Shown here piece by piece: positions 23,356 through 34,900 of a stretch of 64,000 nt of DNA. Numbering within the stretch: the first letter of the stretch is position 1; the number at the start of each line of letters is the position of its first letter. The notes below the pieces were generated by a model, which was not told the DNA's origin, did not search any database, and was given only the letters and a program-made list of their open reading frames with translations. The position numbers and the translations under genes were made by a program. This DNA is from Metridium senile (taxonomy: Eukaryota; Cnidaria; Anthozoa; Actiniaria; Metridiidae), in the NCBI GenBank assembly GCA_949775045.1, contig OX459101.1:12450347-12514346 (forward strand), read 5' to 3'.

Positions 23356-26300
23356 TTAATCCAAATATTCTTCTGAATCTGAACTTCCTTCTAGTGACGA
23401 TTGTTCTATTTCCAAACTGTCATTACTAATGTCATCTGTTTCTCCTAAAACCTTGTGTTTTATACTTAAAACATTTCTATCTCCCTTGAAGCCATTTCTA
23501 AATCCAAGACTACTAGATAAACGTTTTCTCTCACTGCTAAATAAATGTTTTTTTGAGTTAAAAAAGTTTCTATTGTGTAGAGAAAATCGTTTGGACGAAT
23601 TCTGAGTCCAGCTCTTTCGCTTAGGTTCCTTGTCAACATTCAACATTTTCGCAATTTGTTGACTTTGATTTTGTGTAATATTTTTTGAATTGTTGGCTGT
23701 GAAAACGTTACTTGACGTATTAGCAAATGTTGAATGCTGAGTTGAACTGTTTTTAAGGTCGTCGTTGCTAGTCGTGTTTCTCAAAGCGTTAGGTGAAACT
23801 TTTGTTTGCTTTGCATCACGTTCATTCATATTTGCAACTGTAGAATGTTGAAATTGATTATTATGATATTCTTTATCGTGAATCGTCTTTTGGGAAGAAC
23901 TAGAATAATGAGTTTTTACTTTTCTACTTGTATTTTGGTCATTCTTTGTAGACTTTTCTCTAATTTCTTGAAAATCTCCAACTGAATGGTCATTGATATT
24001 TTGATGATATTGACCATGTTCTGGAAATTCTGTAAGACGTTTAAGGTCCACTGGCTCATTAATGCCATCGAAATCGATCATTTTATTTCCACTGTTCGCT
24101 GCCAGTGATTCTTTCTTCTTTACGGACGCCGGACTATTTCGTCCTTCAGTTCTAGTAAATTCTTGGCTATTAGTAAGTTTTGCGTAATGCTTATTCCAGT
24201 TAAAACTTATATCTGAAATATTTTCATTATTTTTATGTATGTTGCTATTATTTATGTTTTTAGCATTCCGGTTATCCATCTTTTTGACGCCAAGTGAGTT
24301 ATTCTTGGTTAACGTTTGTGAGACGCTAATATTTTTACCGCCCGGAATATCCACCGATTTTTCTTGAGGATTTTCAGTTCTCTGATTTTTTAATTTGCTT
24401 TCGTGGCCAAACTTTGAAGCACTTCTATTATCCAACCATTTTGTGTCCATTAAAGTATTATGCCTAGTAAAATAGGAATCGTTGGTTTTGATTGGAGTTA
24501 TATTTGTGTGCTCATGACTTGAATTTGCGGCCCTCAGATCAACAAACAATTTATTCTCAGTGTTGTCTCGGGTTTGGTTACTATCTTCTGTTTGTAATTT
24601 AATTTTACGACTATTAGCTTCGACTACCGGGTTGTTCACCACTTCCGTGTTCTTTAGATGTAGATTGGCTCCATAATTAATATCTTTCACAATCGGTTTC
24701 TCCACCAATTTTGCGCTCATTTGATTATCATTATTAAGGTAAACACTTGTGGAGTTTTGTGTTTTTCTTTGATATGATTCCGTGCTATGATTGTTGGTGT
24801 CAAGTACCGGAGTCTCCACCAATTCGGTGCTCTTTAATTTCTCACTTTTACCGTCACTGAATCGAGATTCTTGTTTATTGCTTTCAGCTGATTGGTCTAC
24901 TGATTTAGCTTCCAATAAAGGTTTATCCACCAACTTTGTGTTATGTAAATCATCTTTGTTCTTATGGAGAGTTTTTAAGTCTTGTGTTTTGCTTTGAGCA
25001 TCAGTAACCGGTTTCTCCATCAAATCAGACGATCCAAATTCTTCACTAGAACCCAGTTCACTCTCCATTAGATTGTCTAGAGCGACAAGCTCATTTCTCA
25101 ACTCTTTATTTATATGTCCTGATGCATTTTGGGAATGATGAGGGTTAAGGTTATGCTCAGTGCTTGTGACGTCATCACGTACGTTTTCATCGACATCATC
25201 CTCATCATTATCATCGTCATCTTTAAAACCTTCACCGCTTTCTCCCTTTACCCATGATTCCCTGCTCATACTCATCAGTTCAGCGTGCTGCACAGGGGGT
25301 TTACTGTCAGAAATGTTCTTATTATCGCTTTGTTTGTCTTTACCAGTTGATGCTGCATCTTTGGTACCGCTGGTTGATGCACTAATCATCAGATCAAATC
25401 CATGTTCATCACTACTATCACTTTCACTGAACTCGCTACTTAATAGATCTTCGGCATCTGCGTCACGCAATCCTAAATTATCTTGAGTGACGATATTGAC
25501 TGCGTGACTGTCATGCATCAAGTTCTTGTAGACTTCATCAGATACACGATTGTCACGCATTATGGAATTCGAGCTAGCATCTGTATTACGTGACCAGTCA
25601 CGCATTGCGTGACTTGAGTTATTGGTAACATCATTGCGTGACATCAAGTCATCATCCTTTATTGCAGAGTTGGACGACGAATGACTTTTCAAATTGTTTC
25701 TTCTGTGGCCCTGGACTTGTATTTCAATTTTGTTTTTGATAGTTTCAGCACTTTTCGACGATTTTGGCTCTTTCTCAAATGGGCTAACTGGCTCGATTAA
25801 GTCACGCATTCCACTTCCGGTTATTCCTTGTATGTCATCCAATGGTTCCATCTGGTCAAGAGTTCCACTTCCCCTAACAAACTCTTCACCAGAGCCTAAA
25901 GACATGTCTTTGTGAGCGTTGTGGGACATAACGTCACTCTCGCCAGAAGAATCCTCATCCGCCCCACTATATATACTTCCACTATTCATACTTCCACTTT
26001 TCATACTTCCACTTTTCATACTTCCACTTTTCATATTTTCATTTTTCTTTTTGGTAAAAGAAATCTTTTTAGATTCTGAATGTTTTTCATTTGGTATTGA
26101 TTCTCCACTTCCATCATCAACTGGGTTAAAATCATCTTTTGTTTCTTGCTCGAAGCTTTGATGATGATGATGATGATGAAGATGATGATGATGGTGATGA
26201 TTATGTCTATGATGATTTCTACGATGATGATTATGGTGATGATGAGGATGATATTTATGCATTTGGGCTCCATTCTTATGTTGATGTGAAGATTTCAGTG

Positions 26301-26978
26301 ATATATCAGTCAAGTTTGTATTAGTACTAGTCTTACTAATGTTACTTTCTTTAAGGTAGTTCTTCAGGTCTACAAAATCACTTTTATGATGGTGCTCGAT
26401 TAGGTTTCCTAGCTCAACATCAATCGAGTTATTTTCAGTCTTTGGTTGATCCATTGCATTAGACTCCTTCTTCTTCTTCTTCTTCTTCAACCCAAGAGTA
26501 AAGTTTTTCAATTTTTCACTCAAATCTGGTATAGACGCATCCTTCTTTTTCATTTTCTGTTTCCCTTTCTTCCACTTTTTCAGTAATCTTACAAGAGGAT
26601 GTGAGGCGGATTTGATCTTCTTTTTCAGAATGTTAGCCATGCCCAACGGGTGATGTTGTACTTTAGCCTTTGTCTTTTTCTTGATCAGTTTTCCTTTACT
26701 GCTTTGAACATAGGAGACACAGTGACACTCACGAACATTGCATGTTGGGGAGCAAATGGAGCCTGAAGGACAGCAGTGCCATTTATCCTCGCAGCTGACA
26801 GCGTTGGGCATCATACAGCATCCATAACCAGTCAGGGAGAGGAAGCTTTCACAGCACGTCGTTCCAACTGGACAGCGGGTTAACGTGTCAGGGCACGTGA
26901 CTGCATTGGCGGAGGAATACATATGATGATAGTGGTGTTTGAGGAATCTTCGTCGACCTTTTGCTGGAGAATGTATGT
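23356..26978 (-). other. Last exon: granulin domain plus 1100-residue tail
   Basis: A single open exon of 3623 nt. It starts with KGRRRF, then a granulin cysteine pattern: CPDTLTRCPVGTTCC, GYGCC, SCEDKWHCCPSG and two single Cys plus CHC. One of the usual Cys pairs reads Ser-Cys. After the granulin come: a Lys-rich block (about 590-670), a His-rich block (about 736-768, mostly HHH), four SGSM-type repeats (about 812-833), acidic Ser-Gly motifs (DDGSGES, DSSGESD, SLGSGEE and GESGEGFKDDDD), five irregularly spaced LV-x-x-P motifs (about 1148-1280), and an Asn/Ser/Lys-rich end closing on SSDSEEYLD. The tail has no cysteine-rich or folded look. Antisense frames of this exon are open over short stretches only because of its composition. 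Confidence 0.85.
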
Positions 26979-28891
26979 CTGAAAATAGAACAACATGTCG
27001 TCATATGATAACAGAACCACTTGAAACTCATGATAGGTGTATTGAATTTGCCGGGGGGGGGGGGGGGGGGTACGTTTAGTACCTTGTTGGGGAGATGGGT
27101 TCATTAGTAGTTTGGTACCTTTGGGCTCGTTGGTAGTTTGGTCCGTTGGGGAGATGGGTTCAGAGGGGTACGTTTAGTTTCTTGGGGAGATGGGTGTTAT
27201 CACGTGTTAGTGTAGGATCCGTGGTGGTTTGTTTACGTGGGGAGATAGGCCCAGTGGTTTTGTCGTCACATTGGGGTATATAAACAAAACGTTTTTAGAT
27301 TAGAATTGTTTCCTGTTGGTGTAGAGATACTTACTTTTAGTTCCATTTTGGTTGATCAGTGTTGCAAATGTTGCTGCAACTCTCACCCCTAGTAGTTGAC
27401 AGCCCTCTTCATTGTAATGCTGAAAAACGATAATCATGATTACAATCGTATTGATAACAATTATCATTTTCTTCGCATGCATGCATGCATGCAGCTCTTT
27501 TTCATAGTTTGGCTTTCTGGTTCATACAATTGAGAAAGGCTTGGGCAAAAAATGACTCCAACATTACTGGTATATAACATCATCATTGTTATAACCACAT
27601 TATCCGGTAATAAGTCTTAATATCATCATCATCATTGTTATTGATGTCGCTGTTATCATCATTGTCATCACATACACTGCTATCATCACTTCAATTTAAG
27701 AAAACACGTGACTTACCACGTCACCAGGTCTCTTCATGATTGGACAGTGCTTCTTGTTTGCTGGTTGGCCACATCGTTTGGTGATGATGTCATACATGTC
27801 AACCACAGGCACTTTGTGACCCTTCCCCATTACACTGAAAATTACAACAACATGGAAGCAAATTTGTTAAAAAGATGTGAGGTATATTTTCTTTTAAACT
27901 CACGCTAAAACTATTTTAAAACCATCACTCCTCGTCGGAACTTCCGTGAGGCACACTCACACTCACACTCACACTCACACTCACACTCACACTCACTACC
28001 ACTACATTCCATATTTACAACACACAACTCTGCTCACATGTTGATTTTGGCGGAGGGAGGAAAACCGGATAACCCGGAGAAAACCCCTCGTGGCATGAGA
28101 GAGAACAACACATCAAACAAACTCTATTCACTTGTCGCCTGAGCCGGGAATCGAACCCAGGTTACAGTGGTGAAAGGCCAGCGCTCTCACCGCTAGGCCA
28201 CTCATGTTGTGAGGGTCGTGGGTGGTGACCGACTTTAGGTGTAATGGAATAAGGACTTAGTAGATAGTATTTGAACGAATAAAGGAAAGGATTGAATGAT
28301 AAAAGAGACGAAAATTATAAGGAGAATTAATCAATCAATCAATCAAACAATCAATCAAACCCGACAATCACTCAACCGATAAATCAACCAGCGTTTTGTT
28401 TCGGGACGCCTTTTTCTTCTGCTGCACCAGAGTTGTGGAATACTCTTCCAGCTGATTTAAGAATTTGTGATTCTCTTTCTTCTTTTAAGAGCAAACTTAA
28501 GACTTGGCTTTTTAAGCAGGCATTTTAAATCACCTAATCACCATTATACATCAGAACTTTGTTTTTATCATTTTATTTGGAATATTTTTTATATAGTAAA
28601 GATCTAATGTTGTTGAATTGAGTTGAATTGCATTAATTGATTTTAGTTGGATTATATAAACAAATGTTGTATAAAGTCATATAATCATATTTCTAAAGTT
28701 GTATAAAGTGTTCATTTATATCTAAATTGCATAATTTAACTAAAAATTTTAAAAAATTTTTCAATTACTTTATTATCTTGTATAATCATGTAAAGCGTTG
28801 TTGAACGTGAGGATTTTGACGCTATATAAAATATAATTATTATTATTATTAATTTGAATATTACTCGAAACAATAGGCATTCTACGCCATG

Positions 28892-28923
<32 letters not shown>

Positions 28924-28924
28924 T

Positions 28925-28955
<31 letters not shown>

Positions 28956-31900
28956 TGATTAATTAACTATATAATTGATTAATTAATATATGAAAGAATG
29001 ACTGACTGACTGAATAAATAAATTAATAGATAAATAAACAAATTAATTAATTGGACAAAATGAAGAACAAACGAAGAAATTAATAATAAAAATAAGATAT
29101 GAATAAATCAAAAACTGAGAGAACGAATTGGAATGAATGAGTGAATGGACGAGTGAATGAATATTTGGATAGTTAAAATACATACGTACGGATGAACTGG
29201 CGAATAAAAGATTATATAGGAATTAAAATTGAATGGCTGATTGAGAGGATGAAATTGAATGGCTGATTGAGAGGATGAAATTGAATGGCTGATTGAGAGG
29301 ATGAAATTGAATGGCTGATTGAGAGGATGAAATTGAATGGCTGATTGAGAGGATGAAATTGAATGGCTGCTTGAGAGGATGAAATTGAATGGCTGATTGA
29401 GAGGATGAATGAATGAAAAATAGATTGATTTACGTACAATTAAATATACGAATGCATGAGTGAAAAATGAAAACGTTTATTATAAAAATTGTTTTAAGGG
29501 GTGGACCATTAGATTTTTGAGGGGGGGGGGGGGGGGTATGGGGGTGGGGGGTTGGCCAATTGTTTTTGCAGGATATTTTTTTCACAGTCTACGTATGTGC
29601 AGGATTTGTTTTTCCAACTTGCACGAATATTTTTGTTGTGATTGTTGCTGTCCCCTCTCAAATATCTAATGGTCCGTCCCCAATAAACTTTAGCTAAAAG
29701 CGAGAGTAAACACGTGCTTTTAGGGTGTGGTCAACCACGTGTTCGTACCTTGCTGCTGCTTTGTTGTATTCCTTGATTCGTTCGTTTCTCTTTTTACTGC
29801 TCATATAAGGCGTAGTAAGGGCATATGCAACCTTGGCCCCAGTCTCCAAGAACGCTTCCTTGAGGATTCTTAGATTCTTTTTGTATTCGTGGAGATATAC
29901 TCGTTCCTAGAATAAACATTACCGGTATCATTATAATTATTGTTATGCGCAATAGATCATTATGTGTATACTGCGCAATATAAATGATTAAATGATTATT
30001 ATTATATTATAACCATCACACAGTTTTCAGTGCTATTTTGCGCGCGAAATACGTCGTTTAACGTCATTTGATGCAATTCGAGATAGCCCTCCCCCTAGGG
30101 TCACCCTACCATGGGCGTTTACATGGCTTAAGTAAACAAAAAGCTGGCCCTCCTAGTAGGGTCACCCTACCTAGCTGATAGGGTGACCCTACCCCTTGGG
30201 TGACCCTACCTGACATGTAAACAGGCCCTTAGTTTGTATGAAGCAAGCAATAGAACCAAAAGAGCCCCTGTCCGAATCTCTAATTTCATAATAACTATAA
30301 TGCTTTTCGTTTTTGAATTACAATATCTATTCCCCAAAACCCGAAGGTATTATGGTTATGTGAAAGCAGAATAGACAATGTTAGTTTGAATAAAATCAAT
30401 ACAGGTTGATGAAACGTATCTGTTTAAAATGAGTGATAGTTTCACTGATTTATTCGTTACCTCTGGGAATCGTTTGCTATAGTCAATGTCATGCATTCCA
30501 AAGTTAAATACTATAGCGTCATATCGTGTAGGTGCCATGGCAGCTGTCTTTAGTAGCATAGAGAGACACTTGACGCCGTGTCTTGAGTCTATCGCTCCAG
30601 AACCACGAGCAAAGGGAGCGTGTTGGACTTGACACATACCACGCAGCAGGACCTTCACCGTCATTAGATAACTAGACCAAAGAAATGGAAAAAAAAGAAA
30701 AGGAAAAGTACTATTATTTAGAGTCGGTAGTTCCTTCAGCTATAAGCAGTACGCTGTAAGCTGGTCTCCCAGGAAGCCGACGTTGCGCTCTTTCCCCCCC
30801 TCTCTCCATCAATGCTCCGTTTTACGGGTATTTAAAGCTACTCAAAGCTACATTGATTGGAAAGAAGTCGAAACAAGTGTGAGGCCACTGGGGACTCGTG
30901 ACCTCTCGCTCCGAAAGCCGCGCACTAACCAACTTAGCTACACTTGTAGAAATAGAGAGTAAAGAAATTGTATTCATATATATAGACAAAAACTTCATTC
31001 CAAAATTTCTAGTTTACCTTAACACTAACAAAGACAGCGTTTTTACGTAACATGTAAGATATTATGAATAGTCCCCTTAACAGTTCCCTGCGCCATCTTG
31101 AAAGGTAGCCGGGCCTCGGCATCGAAGCGAGACGAACGTTGAGCTTGCAGTGATAGAGACTTTTTAACATATTTTCCAGACAATTATTCACGTGTCTCTA
31201 TCATTGCAAGCTCAGCGTTCGCTTGGATCCGGATGTAAAGACTTTATAAGAGCCACTCATTTCTGGAGCCTAGCTCTGTTGTTGTGGTCTCCCACACATG
31301 TGGAAAGCCTTATAAATACATAAATTTAAGCGCATTTGAATATGTACATAGATATTTGCGCTATATAAATATTAAATTATTATTATTATTATAAATAAAT
31401 AAATAAATAGAATGGCGCAGGGAACTGCATGTTGACAGGCTCAGATGAAGCTGGCTTAGTTGATATTCTAGCGTGTATCTTATATGTGGAACTCCTAAGC
31501 TGATTGTTGTTAAGTATTTACCCTATAGCGATGGAGTCTCCTATCACAAGGCAGTTCTTGAATCTCGGGTTGTGTTTCAAGGGTGGACCAGGCGGACAGA
31601 TTCTTGAAGAGTCGTGTTTCTCAAACTTGGCTTTAGTGCTGAAATAGCGAATGAATTAAATAGATGGGTATGAGTAGACTTGCTCCAAGTCTAGCTCGTT
31701 AAATTTTCAGTTGGTTGGAGTTCCTGTGTTTTCCGAAAGTCATATCGGCCAAGAGTTTTCCGAAGGAAATCACGAGTCGTTCTCTCTCTTCAGTTCTCGT
31801 GATTCCCTTCGGGAAGCTCTTGGCCGATATGATTTTCGAAAAACCCAGGAACCCCAACCAACTGAAAATTTAACGAGCAAGACTTGGAGCAAGTCTATAG

Positions 31901-34900
31901 GGTGTAAGGAGATATGGAATTCATCTGGGAGTGTTCCAATTCGACATCTCGCGAGTGTGTGCAGCAGATAAATTCCAATTTCTCCAATTAAGCAAATAAT
32001 GATGTTTTCACATGTAAACTCATCATAGTTTTACATGTGTTCAAATACGATATTTCTCAGTGGCCAAAACAAAACAAAAGAAAATTGTCCATTGAGAGTA
32101 TAAAGAAATTGTATTCATAGACTAAAATTTCATTCCAAAACTTGTAGCTAGTTACAGTGTGACGCGCGGTACCGTGGCCACCCAAGAAACTTTTGAGAAA
32201 TTTCTTAACCACATAAAAACCTCGCATCTTCGCCACTTTGTATGAAATAGGTTCCCTACTCTCGATAATCTGTTGATGCGCAGACGATCCTGTCAATCAA
32301 AAAAACAAAACAAAAAATTCTCGCACGCTGATTGGCTAACTTTCTCAAAAATTTCTTGGGTGGCCACGGTACCGCGCGTCAGGCTGTAACTGTAGCACTA
32401 ACGAAGACAACGTTTAGACGTAGAGACAGCGAGAACTTATTATAGTGGGTTTATATATTTGTTGATAACCTACCCGATAGAAGGAAAAGAAGCTAGTTTT
32501 TGTTGTGGATATACTGGAGGCCTTGGTTGCATTGCTGGGTATTGAGGTACTGGTTTGGGCTGCATAGTGGCTTGTGGTGAGACGATTGCAAAACCTAATA
32601 AAGCATATAGGATAACGATGAGAACGATAATGATGGTGATGGTGATGATGATGATGGTAGTGGTGGTAGTGGTAGTGGTAGTAGTGGTGGTGATGGTGGT
32701 GATGATAATAGTGGTGGTGATAGTGGTGGTGATGGTGGTGATAGTGGTGATGGTGGTGATAGTGGTGATGGCACTCGCACTTTCATCGCACTTTGGTTTC
32801 TCTGGAACTGTACTCAAGTGGTTCAACTCTTATCTTCTCAACCGTTCACAGTCAGTTGTTATTGGTAATACAACATCTTCGCCACGAAATCTAGAATATG
32901 GAGTTCCACAAGGCTCCATACTTGGGCCACTATTGTTCACCTTATACATGGCTCCATTACAACACATTATATCAAGATATAACCTAGACTGCATGTTCTA
33001 TGCCGACGACACCCAGCTATATATTGCTGTAAACCCCATGAATCCATCTGTTGCCTTAGAAACGCTTCGACAATGTGTCAATGATGTCATAATGTGGAAC
33101 ATGAGAACAAGCTACTGTGCAACCCTAGTAAAACCGAAGTAATACACTTGAAATCACGGTTCAGCAAACACGACGATCTACTGCCAACGCTTTCTTTTGC
33201 CGACACTTCTGTAACATTGTCTGACAAAGTCTGCAACCTGGGAGTGATTCTTGATAGAAACGTTACCCTGTCCAGACACGTTAACGAAGTATGCCGAAAA
33301 GCAGTATTAGCCATAAGATACATTGGCCGCATAAGAAAGTATTTATCTCGTGACAACCTCAAACGACTTGTACAATCCATGGTGATATCCCGCATTGACT
33401 ATGCAAATGGATTGTTGTACGACGCTCCTGACTACGAACTAGTAAAGCTCCAACGTGTCCAAAACACCGCAGCACGTTTGATCATGGGTATGAAAAAACA
33501 CGACCACATTACACCTGTTTTAAAAGAACTGCACTGGCTTCCTATAAAGTTCCGGATACAGTTTAAGATTTTATTACTTGTCTACAAGTCACTTAATGGA
33601 TTAGCACCCAACTACTTATCAGAACTAATTAAAATCTACCGTCCTACCCGTACTCTGCGCTCTAATAACAGACTGATTCTACAACAACCGAAAATCAACT
33701 CCATAACCTATGGCCAAAGAACCTTTTCCTATGCAGCACCAAAACTCTGGAACTCCCTACCTCAAAACATTCAAAACTGCAAATCACTGAAACAATTTAA
33801 AACTGAACTGAAAACATTCCTATTCCGTCAAGCTTTTAACTGTCACTCAATCTAAAACTACTAAATAATTTTTACTTTTTCTTTTTCTTTTTTAATTATG
33901 TAAACGCATTGAGCTTTAAATGCGTCCAAAGAACTTATATTATTATTATTATGGCAATGGTGGTGGTGATGATGATGATGATGATGATGGTAGTGGTGGT
34001 GGTGGTAGTGGTGATAGTGGCTGTGATGGTGGTTATGGTGGTTATGGTGGAGATGTTGGTAATGGTGATGGTGGTGGTGATGTTGGTAATGGTGATGGAA
34101 TGGAATGGAATACATACCCGGCTGGTATTGTAGAGGTCCGGTCTGATACGGTGTTTGTACAGGCATACCCTCCGGTCTTTGTACAGGCATACCCCCCGGT
34201 GTTTGTACAGGCATACTCTCCTGTGTTTGTACAGGCATACTTTCCGGTGTTTGTACAGGCATACTCTCCGGTGTTTGTACAGGCACACCCTCCGATGTTT
34301 GTACAGGCATACCCCCCGGTGTTTGTACAGACATACTCTCCGGTGTTTGTACACCCACACTTCCCGGTGTTTGTACAGGCATATTATACGGGTAAGACTG
34401 CATAGCAGCGGGCTGCATATAGGGGGGTTGTTGGGGCAATGCCGTAGGGGGTTCTTGAGTCATTGGGTATGTTGGTTCGGGCGAGAAAAGGTCATCATCC
34501 CCCATATTATCCGGGGTTGCAAAGTCGGTGTCCATTGTCGACATGGTGGGCATGGTTGGTAAAGGCATACCGGCCTCGATCGCTTCTTCCATGGTTTGGT
34601 AGTAGTAACGCTGAAAGTGATAATAGAATAGTTACACTCCGGTCACCCGAGAACCGAACACCCCTGGGGAAAAAGTTGAACCACTTCTCTCCTCGATAAA
34701 AGGTCGCTTTTTTTAATAATGACAAGTCATGAAGATTATACCATGAAACAACCTGTTGAACTGATTACTGGTATAGAAAGGTTTTATCTATCATAATAGA
34801 TGTTGATCGCCTAATCGGAATTTTATGCAAAAACTATCGCTTCTTTGACTCGAAAACTCCGATAAATCTACAGGAAACGCGGGAGACGTGTTTGTCGAGA

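Larger units (their letters stand above)
27335..31638 (-). other. SGNH/GDSL hydrolase domain, exons 4-8 of the fusion gene
   Basis: The catalytic blocks are spread over five small exons. Block I is CLVIGDSIAIG (exon 31638-31522, Ser301). Exon 30671-30461 holds FARGSGAIDSRHG, a likely block II glycine, and FNFGMHD (about 360-366), which fits the block III G-x-N/H-D loop of SGNH families with an FNFGLHD-type sequence. The acid and base are GDV|HYNEEG across the 27717/27419 splice (Asp466, His468), the usual D-x-H of block V. Ser, Asp and His are all present, so the enzyme should be active. SGNH enzymes hydrolyse esters, often O-acetyl groups on glycans, but the substrate cannot be read from the sequence. 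Confidence 0.85.

Noticed and set aside
24791..26324. Plus-strand frames antisense to the SGNH-granulin last exon
   Set aside because: They are shadows caused by the Ser/Asp/His-rich codons of the 3.6 kb minus exon.
28140..28210. A tRNA gene
   Set aside because: Box A and box B are present but there is no intact cloverleaf, and the unit continues into a SINE body repeated at 10940-11110.
32057..32296. Minus frame with a CAG acceptor (GSSAHQQIIESREPISYK) between SGNH exons
   Set aside because: It lies within MITE family D, and the 32474 to 31638 junction is in phase without it.
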